From contig NC_079147.1 in assembly GCF_945859685.1 (NCBI RefSeq), forward strand, positions 185,487,174 to 185,551,173: DNA of 64,000 nt, given 5' to 3'. Below the pieces are notes generated by a model that saw only the letters and a list, made by a program, of their open reading frames with translations, did not search any database and had not been told where the DNA came from. Source of the DNA: Eupeodes corollae (lineage: Eukaryota > Arthropoda > Insecta > Diptera > Syrphidae). Below are positions 34,648 to 43,985 of the stretch, in pieces. Positions within the stretch are counted from its first letter, which is position 1, and every line of letters starts with the position of its first letter. Position numbers and translations under genes: made by a program.

Positions 34648-35439
34648 GGCGCCGCATGCATGTGAAAATCATTCACTTTGTCACTGTCCATCAACAAGTA
34701 ACTCTCGGTTAACTGTGAAATTTCAGATAACTGTAAAAGTTTTGTTTAAAGAAATTATTAATTTGTATTTTTGTATGAACCGATGTGTATAGTATATCAT
34801 TGAATTAAAAATAAAATTGAGTTTCCACATTAAAGAGAGAGTTTCTTGTTTTTTTCTTTACAACAGTCGACATTTTAACCGACAACTTTTCAGTCGACAT
34901 TTTTTATAGTCGACATTTAAATGGGCAACTTTTTTTTCTGTCGATCAAACTTCAGTCGACATTTTAAGAGTCTGTAAAGTTTTCAGTTGGCCAGTCGACA
35001 TTTTTTTTGTCGACCATTCGTACGCCACCCACCAATTAAATGGGAGTTCATGTAGGATAATGATCCCAAGCACCCCTCAAAATTGGCACACTTACAAAAA
35101 ATTAAAATCAATGTTATGGAAAGGCCATCACGATCCCCCTGCCTAAACCCAATTGAACACTTAAGGGGCATCCCAAAGCGAAGGATCGGAGATTGTAAAA
35201 TCAAAAAGAAAGTCAAGTTGTGGTCGATAACTTAAAGGGAATGGTTCCGTAAACACATGTGCCGAATTGGTGAATTCGATGGGGCAAATAGTTGAGGCAG
35301 TTATAAATAATAAGTGTTGCACTACCAAATACTCAAAGAATTTAAAACACTTCTGCCGTTAAGTTACTTTCTTGCTACAAAAAGAGTAGGTACCATTCTT
35401 ATAGTGTTTCTATTTTTTTTAACAAGAGGAAGCAACATA

Positions 35440-36530
35440 ATAGGTAGGAAGAAATGGCGATCTGAAGGCAACCTAGCCTGAGATCCAATTAGCGCTGTAG
35501 TGCGCGCGCCGTTTTGATACCAAACCCGTTTGACCTGTGATACAAAGGGAAAGATTTATAGAGAAGCTTCATAGCGATTACCTTAAAGCCATTTTGTCGC
35601 ATTGAAAAAAAAGATTAAGTTTCAAATCTTTGTCTCAGATAGCTCATCAAGTTCGTGAAAGAAAGTATTTCATTCTAGTGTTTGCCAAAGCAGGACATTT
35701 GCAGAGGAAATGGATTATGGTTTCACTTTCTCTTTGATCACTACAACTATGGCAAAAGGTGTTGTAAGAGATACCCATCTTCTCCCCATGAACTCCTAAA
35801 GGCCAATGTCCGGCACAAACCGCAACAATCCTGGCTATATATTGCCTTGGCCTGCATAGAAGGTCATTTGTACAGGTTTTATTATAGGAGTGCAGTAGTC
35901 AGTGTCTACCGAGATAATATCTGAGGGAATCAATTTCGTAGTGTTGCTGTGACCATAATGTTTTTACAATCAGCTGTTTGATTCCTTCAGCCTAATAGCG
36001 CTGCAGGAAACTATGTATTGAATTAAAAGGTCGATTAGTAGAAAATCCAAAAGAACGTTTAAGGCATCCGTTGAGCTAGTTCTCATGGCCCCTGTGGTGC
36101 CCACGCAAGCTGTTCTCTGAACCTTCTTTAGCTTATCCATATTATAGGCTTTGCTTAGAGCAGGCCACCACACAATCGAACCATATGTTAAGATTGGACG
36201 TACTACGGCTGTGTACGTCCATAAAATCATCTTCGACTGCAGTCCCCATTTTTGCCGAAAGTTTAGCTGCGGGCGTAGAAGGCAACACAGGCCTTCTTAA
36301 ACCGTACTTCAATATTTAGTTTTCAGTTTAGTTTAGGGTCGAGTATAACTCCCAAATATTTTGAACTGGAAGACAATGATAGGATTTGACCGTTGAGTCG
36401 AGGTAGCGTGAAGGGCGGTACTTTAGTTTTGGTGGTAAAGAGCAACAGTTCAGTTTTACTTTGGCTAACTCCTAGTCCACAACTCGTGGCCCAGCTGCTA
36501 TCTTTCTTCAAAACTCCGTGGTTTTAATTA
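35440..36530 (-). mobile_element. RNase H-type LINE, 3' portion, degenerate
   Basis: Minus-strand remnants include CGLGVSQSKTELLLFTTKTK and SSSKYLGVILDPKLN (36330-36510, end of RT), LWTYTAVVRPILTYGSIVWW with VQRTACVGTTGAM (36090-36225), and a C-terminal segment CAGHWPLGVHGEKMGISYN, CHSCSDQRESETIIHFLCKC, PALAKH (35670-35810). The RNase H part in between is mostly lost. The Cys/His C-terminus is typical of LOA/I/R1-type elements. Different family from the copies at 17940 and 49700. Confidence 0.82.
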
Positions 36531-36559
36531 TCACAGAGGTGTACTTTCCTGACTTGCAT

Positions 36560-37190
36560 AACTAGGTTTTAATGAGGATCTAAGCCATATCCTTACTTGG
36601 TTTTATAACAACAAAATCAAACTCAATTCTACTAAGTCTGTTACAATTTTATGTTCTAGACATGAACCAAATCCTTGGATTTTCCTCCTGTTGTTTTTGA
36701 TATTGAAATAATTATCTACGAAAAAGATGTTAAATACTTGGGATATAGAATGAATAGGAGTTATATCAGACAACATTCGAAATATTTATTCTCGATTTTC
36801 GAACCCTGAAATCTTCCTCATACTTATTGTTACCCATTATGAAGAAACGCCTCATAAAGTCATAGATAATGTCTTATTATTTAACTTTTGTATGAAAGAT
36901 ATATTTTTACTCAGAATGTAAACTTAATGTTGATCTTAATCATTGTATTCGATTTATTTACGGTATTCCGCAATATACCAGTGTAACAGATTTAAAACAC
37001 AATTTCTTTGGAACGAATCTTGATGACCTGAAGATAAGGCTTGTTTCAAGACTACATGGAATCATCCATAATAGGTATTCTAGTAACCTAACTGAAGTTC
37101 TTAATTTTGCCCATTCGGATTGCCCGAAGCGGATTAAATCATTTTCGCATAACATATCTGAGCGGTTATTTTAAGTCTCTGCAATGCGTT
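36560..37190 (+). mobile_element. Jockey-like LINE, post-RT remnant
   Basis: The translation DLSHILTWFYNNKIKLNSTKSV (near 36580) is the thumb region after the RT catalytic box. Further down, LNHCIRFIYGIPQYTSVTDL and LVSRLHGIIHNRYSSNLTEV (36930-37110) match the C-terminal part of Jockey-type ORF2. Stops interrupt it. Confidence 0.72.
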
Positions 37191-37959
37191 CACTTCCAGA
37201 AATCGAAATTTACTGAAACACCTTCAGTTTTTTTGAGTGGCAACTGTTTTCAGACCATTAAAATCAGAATTAAGTATTAAATAAACTTTTAAACAACCGA
37301 AATTTACACCTCTAAGGTCTAGTCAAAAAAAAAAACACGAGATTAATCAAACCTGGACAAAATTCGCATATCCATGAAAATTGGTACAAACATTGAACAC
37401 ATCATTCTTAACGAGTGATTATTTGTTTTGCATACCCTTCCTTCACTACTTGTTTCTTAAAAAATTTTGAGCTGTTGATTTAGATCGTATTTACTTTTAC
37501 AAATCTCATCGATTCAGAAAACTAGTATTTCCACTATTTGACTTTTAGTTCGAACCCTAATTTTCTTTGTTTCAATTTAATATTCAATGATCGGCTTAAG
37601 ATTCGAATCTTTAAAAAAAAACCTAAATTTCTGAACCACTGCATGGAACGCAACATACAAAATACACACAATTATTAGGTCTCGATCACGGTAGCAGCGC
37701 TAGAACTGTGAAATATGTTGAGCAAGCATAATGACCAGTTACAATTCCTGAAAAATTCGTTGTCGATTAACCTAACCCAATTTTGTTAAGTGAAGGAAAA
37801 AGGAAGAATGGTTTATCCATTGCACTGTTTTTTGCTTGCATTTTCCTTAGTTCTGTTTCTATTTTTGGTTGCTTATTTATTTTTCCGGTTTTTTTCCCCG
37901 CACTTCCACTAGAGTCTGTCCATTTTTACTTGCGACATATATGAACTATAATGCAAGTT
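37191..37959. other. Non-coding DNA, nothing recognised
   Basis: AT-rich DNA without identified features. Confidence 0.35.
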
Positions 37960-38640
37960 TTGCATTCGTGCCAAATTTCAAACATGAGATTTTAATCAAA
38001 CATGATATTACGATGGTAGAGAAGTCGAAAAAAGTGGGTCCCGCGATTCCGTCCGGTCTGTTTTGTCTGTCTGTCCACGCTTCTACAGCCTAAACTATTG
38101 GGTCAATTGAGTTCAAACTTGGAAGTTAAGGTTTTGAGCAAATTCTCGTTAGGCGTTTTTTCATTTTTTTTTAAGATCGGAACTAACAGTGGCCCCCATA
38201 CAATTTTGTTGGTCAAAAATATAGATTTTTTTTAATTTTCTCTGTAATTTTATTTTGTAGCTTGGCTTCTTTTAATAAGAAATACATATTTTTGTAGTGC
38301 TCAGGAAAGGTACCGCTCATAGAATCGTTATTTTGTTTTAAATTTCCTCAATTTTCAATATTTTTTTTTAAATGAGCTCTTATATTTCCTTAACAATACT
38401 TGATTATCAAAAGTGCAATTTTTTATTGTTTGGATTTTAGAAAAAATATTGATTTTTTTTCAAAATTCTATATCTCAAAAACGGGTCAACATTTTCTTAC
38501 GAAATTCAAATGTTGAGCGTATATTTACCATCACTAAACAACTGCATTTATGAAAAATAAATTTAAAAAAAATCGTTCTAACGATTTTCAAAGAAAGAGT
38601 TTTTTGATTTATAAAATAGCATTTAAGTTTTTAAAGACAA
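37960..38640 (+). repeat. Repeat family B
   Basis: A non-coding repeat with blocks 'gatggtagagaagtcgaaaaaagtgggtccc', a 'ctgtctgtc' run, 'ttgggtcaattgagttcaaacttgg' and 'cttggcttcttttaataag'. It matches 53085-53590 in the same orientation and partly 28890-29000. Confidence 0.65.
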
Positions 38641-39404
38641 AATTATTTTTCAGGTAAAATTTTGAATCTCAGGATAGGTTTTTTTTTATTATTTTAACTG
38701 TGCATGAGACCGAAAGAGCGCATTATTTTGACAAAATTGTAATAACATTCCTATCTTTTATCCAAGTTAATGCATTTGGTACATATTTATGTTTTCTATA
38801 ACAATAACTATTGTAAATACCAACGATGGCCGCCCGTGTATTGCCACTGTATCGGATTAACGAATATGATATATTTAATCAACAATCTATTTTAAATTGT
38901 CTATCAAGAAGTATTATCTTAGTACCTTTGTATCTATGATTTTAGAATATAATTCTAAGGATTGTTTCACACATATTTTACTTGCCCTCTCCTTTATAAA
39001 AGAATAAATACTTAGTACAAGTTTTAGAAACGGGCCAGAAAGAAGTGAAACTACTGCTTACGTGTCACTTCATAACTTAAATCCCAAACGCACAAGAGCC
39101 TGACTGTAAACAACACATGAATAGCAATTTCTTGTATCTGTTCGTATACTTGTTTTTTTTTTTTAAACTTCAACGAAATAAATAAACTGAACGTAAAAAC
39201 TCCATGTTTGCACTGAAAACTTGTAGAACCTTCTACCTACTTATAACATTCCTTCATTATCATTATAAACATGTCTTTATCTATCTATTTGCATAAAGCT
39301 GAGCACGCCAATCAACTATTCTTTATCCGTTATAGACACCTGTCTAACTACACAACCAATAGGCGATCGCTTTACAATTTAAACCTACATGTTCTGCCTC
39401 TTTC
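38641..39404. other. Flank upstream of a candidate promoter
   Basis: Sequence from about 39010 to 39404 is more complex than its neighbours and may carry regulatory sites. No coding frame seen. Confidence 0.35.
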
Positions 39405-39497
39405 TTATCTTCAGATAATTTATTTTCCATCCTGGTTCTTCTAATATGAAATTAAGATAAAGCTATATAAAGGAAAAAGCCTTGAACGATCTAGTTG
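39405..39497 (+). promoter_or_regulatory. Candidate TATA promoter with three GATA sites
   Basis: TTATCT (39405) and AGATAA (39413) form a near palindrome, and AAGATAA lies at 39454-39460. TATATAAAG follows at 39464-39472, and a plausible start region ATCTAGTTGA at 39489-39498 is about 30 nt further. GATA sites close to a TATA box are typical of fly midgut and fat-body genes, so tissue-restricted expression is a reasonable inference. Confidence 0.45.
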
Positions 39498-39526
39498 AAT
39501 ACACAACAAAATTGTTTTCGTTAAGT

Positions 39527-39628
39527 ATGCTTATAAGTAATTTTCCTTTCCGGGATGAGCTGTCCTGGGATGAGTTGTATCTTGACAAGTCAAATGGAAT
39601 TTGTTTCTTTGAAGACAAACTTATTTAA
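39527..39628 (+). CDS. Possible small ORF (33 aa) behind the GATA/TATA promoter
   Basis: The first ATG after the predicted start site opens 34 codons including TAA. The peptide begins MLISNFPFRDELSWDELYLD, with acidic and aromatic residues. It has no signal peptide, no transmembrane segment and no family I recognise. A short internal duplication 'gggatgag.tgt' occurs at 39552-39580. A Tc1 element starts 26 bp after the stop, so this may be the first piece of a longer gene broken by the insertion, or an unspliced exon of one. I rate it a weak call that depends on the promoter being real. Confidence 0.28.
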   Translation: MLISNFPFRDELSWDELYLDKSNGICFFEDKLI

Positions 39629-39653
39629 CAGGTATATTTTTCAATTTTATTTA

Positions 39654-41275
39654 CAGTTGTTATTATAAAAATAGCAGTGCTCTCCAAATAAAACAAAAGG
39701 ACCTTCAATATCAACGTTATAAAATATTTCATTAAACTTCTAACAACAAACTAACATATTTTATAAAATAAGTATCGATTTTTTACCGTTTGCTTTGTCA
39801 CAGTAAAAAACGCTTTTTAAATATATGGCCGTTCATAAAAATAGCAGTGCATGACAAAGTACTAGATCTATTACGTAAGGAGTAAGAAAAAATGTAATAA
39901 GTTACATGAAAGCATACAATTAGCTTACAATTAGTACTTTGTTGCATAACCATTGTTTTTTATGACTGCTTGGCCTCTACGTGGCATCGAGTCCACTAAA
40001 ACCTGACAGCTCTTGACTGGTTTTGCGTTCCGCGAATCATGTACTGCTTCTCACAATTCTTTCAAATTCTTGGTTTTTGCTTTATGAACTGCGTTCTTAA
40101 CATCCTCCCACAAATGTTCGATGTGTTTAAGGTCGGGGTATTAAGTGGGCCACTCGATAACGGAAAACTTCTTCTGCGCAACCCATGATTTTGCATTTTT
40201 TGACGTATGTTTTGGGTCATAGTCTTGTTGGTATACCCAAACCAACAGCATTTCCTCTTCAGCATGGGGTAACATAACCTCCTTGAGAATTTTCACATAG
40301 TCGGTTGCATCCATTATAAATATGGATAAATAGGCCTGACCCCGTAATATGAAAAGCAAGCCCATATCATAATTTTTCCTCTACCAAGTTTCACTGTTTT
40401 TAAAGTGTTCCGTGGATCGATTTCTGCATTTTAGGGTCTTCTCACATATTCTCGACGACCCTTGGATCCACGACTTGGCTTTCATCGCTCCGCAGAACAT
40501 TCCTCTATTTCTCTTTTGCCCATTTTTTATGCACTTTGGCAAACTCCATTCTCTTTGCCACATGCCTTTTCGTCAAGAATGGTACCTTGCGTGGGCTTCG
40601 CACTGGTGAAATCGCTTCAAAAGACGCCTTCGTATTGTGACAACGCTAACAGTCAGTTGAAGTCCATTTCTTTTTTTCCTAGAGCCTATGGAAGGGTTCT
40701 GTTTTGCTAACTGAACAAGTTTTCTGTCAGTTCTTTTAGTAGTCATCTTTTTCGGGCCTAACGTATTCGGTTTATTTAGCCGTTTTAAGGCGTCACTGAA
40801 AATTTTGCAGCCTTGGATGTTTTGAATATTTTGGTAGGTTTTTCCTTCCAAACGCAGTTTTCTAATAAGTTTTCAAATTTCTTTGGTGCAGTGTCTTGAC
40901 CGTCCCATTGTTTTTTTTTTTTTTGAGCTAATATTTATTATTTTTTTATATGCTAGTATGTTACAAATACTTAAAACTTTAAATAGTGAAATATTTACTT
41001 ATCGAAAAATAAAAAAAAATAATTTTTGACACTTTTTACCTATAAAATCAAAACCACTGCTATTTTTATGAACATTCTATATCCAGAGAATTTGTAATAA
41101 TGCGTATTCACCTGGAAAAGTAGAGTATAACTTCGAGCTGAAAGTCTCTAACATGAAACCGAAAGACGGTTAGATGCAAGTAACATGTTAATTTTTGTTG
41201 TAAGAATTTCCTTCATTTGAATATTTGACAATATATTAAAATGTGACCAGCACTGCTTTTTTTATGAAAAAACTG
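39654..41275 (-). mobile_element. Tc1-like element with doubled (IR/DR) ends, near complete
   Basis: The element starts CAGTTGTTATTATAAAAATA and ends with the complement (ACTG at 41275), flanked by TA on both sides (39652-39653, 41276-41277). Each end also has an inner copy of the core 'cataaaaatagcagtg' (39835-39850 on the left; complement 41056-41071 on the right), about 170-200 bp inward. This is the arrangement known for IR/DR-type Tc1 elements such as Sleeping Beauty and Minos. The transposase gene lies between the inner copies on the minus strand. Confidence 0.9.
39931..40908 (-). pseudogene. Tc1-like transposase, nearly full length but interrupted
   Basis: A start at 40908 (MGRSRHCTKEI) is followed at once by a stop, then LIRKLRLEGKTYQNIQNI (helix-turn-helix), MTTKRTDRKLVQLAKQNP and TIRRRLLKRF. 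The catalytic domain runs from about 40560 to 40150 and contains VYQQDYDPKHTSK (second Asp region). The C-terminus SMPRRGQAVIKNNGYATKY ends at 39931. The span of 326 codons is close to the usual 340. The frame changes near 40570, 40380 and 40140, so it is recently but clearly inactivated. Confidence 0.9.
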
Positions 41276-42799
41276 TAGGTACTTTAAACAGACTCTTTGC
41301 ATACAGGAGCAAGTTCGTGCGACCCAGTCGTGCATTTTTTTTTTTTTTATTTTTATCAGAAAAACTATTGTTTTTAATTAATTTTTAAAACAATGAAGGT
41401 TTACTCTTAATAGAGAAATAATTAATTTCTCTTCTCACAAGATTAGCCTATCATTTAAAAAATGGTTGTTTTCCAAAAGTTTGTCAGTTAATTAAAACAA
41501 GTACAACTTAAAGTATTTAAATGAAAAGTTTTTTTTATTGTATTTTCTGTTTTGTTTTTATGAATATTACGACTACAACTATTTCTTACACAGTAATTGT
41601 TTATGTTTTTTTTAATATTTGTTTCTTTTTTTATTTCTATTAATAAGTTTTATAATGTAATATTAATTCAATTTTGTTTAAACACATTGATTGTAAAACT
41701 AAATATGTAGTTGTTTTTGTTGTTGTTATTATTGTTAAACTAATTATTGATGTTTATTGTTTTTTTTTGTAATATAAACTAATATTAAAATATAATCAAC
41801 TAGCACTAAATATTTGTTTTGTTAATATAGTGTTTTTTTTTTGTTGTTGTTAATTAATATTGTTTAGTTTTGAATTAATAATTAATTTAATATTTAATTT
41901 TTATATAATAAAATCATCACCGTTTTTTCAGTAACATATTTTACATTTTAAAATCATCAGTAAAATTGTTGTTCTTTTTTCTTGGTTTCGACTATAAATG
42001 TCAATAGTTAATGATAATTAATTTATTATGTTGTTGTTTTTATAACTTCTAATTGTTTGAGTCTATTGAAATTTCTTAAAATATACGAGAAACTTTCAGA
42101 ATTATAATTGTATTGTTTTACTAAAATTTTACTTTTTAACTTTAAAACAATTTTGTAACTTTTTGTTTTGCAAGTACATTACATATTTAAGTTTATTGAT
42201 TTTTTCTTAATAATGGTTTTTGCTTTAGTTTTATTGACAAAAAAAAACCAAAACGGATGTAGAATAGTTTTTTAAAATTTGAATAATGGAAGAAAATGAT
42301 CCCATGTTACCACATTTCGAAACAAAAACACATGCATGCATACATATGTATATTATATACATATTATGTTTCTAAAAATCTAATACAAAATTTTATTGTA
42401 TTATTTTTATTATTTCTTTAAATTCGACTAACATGTTTTTTTTTTTATAACAAAAATTAAATACACAGATACACTCTAGTCTAGTTTTATGATTTTTGTT
42501 GCTTTTGTTTTTATCATGTAAATATTTATGTAGGTATATGTAAAAAATGTGTATGTTCATTTTATATTAATATTGTGTACAAGAAGAAAACACGATCAAA
42601 ATGTAAACTAATTAAAACTAAAACTACTATCAAAGATAAAAACACAAATTTATGTTCCAAATAGGTTCCACACTCTTAATGGCCGCCTCTGTCTATGCCA
42701 TTCAACATGCGCGCTTTATTTTCACTTTTAGCTCCACAAATCCACCATGTTGACTAGTTTGCATTTCTTGAGCTCCAACTTTGTGGGCCGTGGTACACG
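41276..42799 (-). other. Presumed 3' UTR and downstream flank of the DYRK kinase gene
   Basis: Very AT-rich DNA following the kinase stop codon at 42800. Many AATAAA signals occur on the minus strand (for example the complement of 42715-42720 and several near 42380-42420), so the cleavage site cannot be chosen. Runs of GTT/ATT are frequent. No other gene is evident. Confidence 0.5.
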
Positions 42800-43737
42800 T
42801 CATGCTCGCCCAAATATTGTCGACACATCGCCGGTACTTTGCGAATGGGACATGTTGGCATTAGCTGTTGATGCTGCTGCCGCTGCAGCCATTGAATTAT
42901 TATTTGTCGAAATACTGTATTTTGACGAATGAGCAATGGTGCCGCTTGTCGTCAGAAGTTTCCGATGACTGGCTGATGTGCTCATGGTCATTGATGGCTC
43001 AGCATGATGGCTGGCGCCTCCGTGTTGATGATGATACATTCGATGCAAGGAATATTGTTGCACGGATTCGAGATCGGACACTGATGACGTCAGACCGGTA
43101 TTGGTGATTTTCGATCGAACGGCAATCTTTTGCATGCTGCCGTATTTGTTGCTTGAGGAGATTTTAATGTCGGGCAGGATTGATGTTTGTGGATTTGACG
43201 TTGATGTGGTCATTGATGTTCTTTGGCTTTTCGGATTATGATTATTATTATTTATATTGTTATTTGAGTTATTGTTACTGTTGTTGTTGTTGGCGATTGC
43301 ATTTTGCGGCGATGATATGTTATAATATTTAGTCTGATGAACACTGCCTAATTTTGACACTTTATATGAAGACGATGACGATGATGATGATGAAGTTGAG
43401 CTTAATTGTAGCCATTCATGATGGGCTGCCTCATCGGGAGTCATACGCTTCGCGGGATCCCATTCCAGGCAGCCTCGAACGAAATTGACAAATAATCGAT
43501 CGGAACAGGGCAGAACTTGGGAGAGAGAGCGAGTACCAGGGCGTCGTTTACGCCCCTTTGAGTTTGTGATGCAGCGAGGTTTACCACGGAAATCGAAAAA
43601 CAAACGACGTCTTGTTGCACTGGCAATTAAGTCCTCTGGAGGGAGACCCAGAATTTCCATAATGCAAGCGAGTTGTTCTACTTCATTTTCACCGGGGAAG
43701 AGCGGAAAGCCGGTATAGAGTTCAGCAAGAATGCAAC
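42800..43737 (-). CDS. smi35A: DYRK-family kinase, terminal coding exon (kinase C-lobe and tail)
   Basis: The acceptor (…TTTGAAG|GT) at 43737 continues the codon split after WSL in the previous exon, giving GCILAELYTGFPLFPGE. The C-lobe runs about 110 residues (EQLACIMEILGLPPEDL, FFDFRGKP, CLEWDPAKRMTPDEA, HHEWLQ), matching class-2 DYRKs and especially the DYRK4-like FFD.KG.P..ITN block. About 200 residues of tail follow with poly-Ser, poly-Asn, His-rich and poly-Ala runs, ending STGDVSTIFGRA and TGA at 42800-42802. The kinase phosphorylates Ser/Thr targets after autophosphorylating its own activation-loop tyrosine. Tail length and position favour the fly smi35A (Dyrk2) gene, but the paralogue Dyrk3 cannot be excluded. 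The frame is intact. Confidence 0.95.
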
Positions 43738-43904
43738 CTTCAAAGAAAAAAAAAAAAATATGTTCATTATAAATCAAATTAAAATGAAAATGTATGAATT
43801 GAAGATATTTATTATGATGACATTAAGAATTCAAAAATATTTCTCATTCTTTTTAAGCTAAAATTAGTTGTCTACATGCCACATAATTTAACTTAAATGG
43901 TACT

Positions 43905-43985
43905 GCTGGGTTAGGTTACGTTAAAGGGGCTGCGGATTCAGAATCCACACTCTTAGGCCAAAATAAAAGGCCCATTGTAATATCA
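43905..43985 (-). mobile_element. Short LINE 3' tail
   Basis: The minus strand reads CAATGGGCCTTTTATTTTGG, then a GGATTCTGAATCCGCAG hairpin and AACGTAACCTAACCC. It resembles the tail at 50745-50825 (acaatgggccattaa...cctaacctaac). It is only the terminal ~80 bp of a truncated insertion. Confidence 0.5.

Larger units (their letters stand above)
32210..35030. mobile_element. Foldback-like or MULE-like element carrying a small gene (2.8 kb)
   Basis: The element is bounded by the 9-bp direct repeat ACCAATTAA (32201-32209, 35031-35039). The termini are inverted: GGGTTGGGTACGA on the left, GGGTGGCGTACGA on the complement of the right. Both ends are arrays of short units built on (A)AATGTCGA/GTCGAC, with about ten units on the left (32225-32370) and about nine on the right (34865-35015) in opposite orientation. 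A subterminal inverted pair 'gacagtgacaaagtgaatgat' (32365; complement 34664-34690) continues the symmetry. Inside are two 171-bp direct repeats enclosing a SINE, a hAT end, a small gene and a MITE. No transposase was found. The foldback style suggests FB; the 9-bp duplication would also fit Mutator-like elements. Confidence 0.78.
31249..35425 (+). mobile_element. Tc1-like element split by a foldback-like insertion
   Basis: Left end CAGTGTTGGAAAAAATAATA and right end (complement near 35400-35425, CTTGTTAAAAAAAATAGAAA) are inverted. A second internal copy of the left motif lies at 31451 ('ggaaaaaataatggaaaca'), so the ends are of the doubled IR/DR kind. The transposase is in pieces: NVLWSDKTNDQFVYF near 31930, YVRRLENKEYNPKYTKKTVK near 31990-32045, VDYI.ILNSIMLLLRKEM near 32140-32195, then after the insertion EDNDPKHPSKLAHLQ and SPCLNPIEHLRG at 35050-35170. 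A stop replaces the Gln before DNDPKH, and a 22-bp tandem duplication lies near 32040-32085. Dead. Confidence 0.88.

Noticed and set aside
42747..43861. Plus-strand frames opposite the kinase terminal exon
   Set aside because: Mirror frames of the kinase coding sequence, created by its codon and homopolymer bias.
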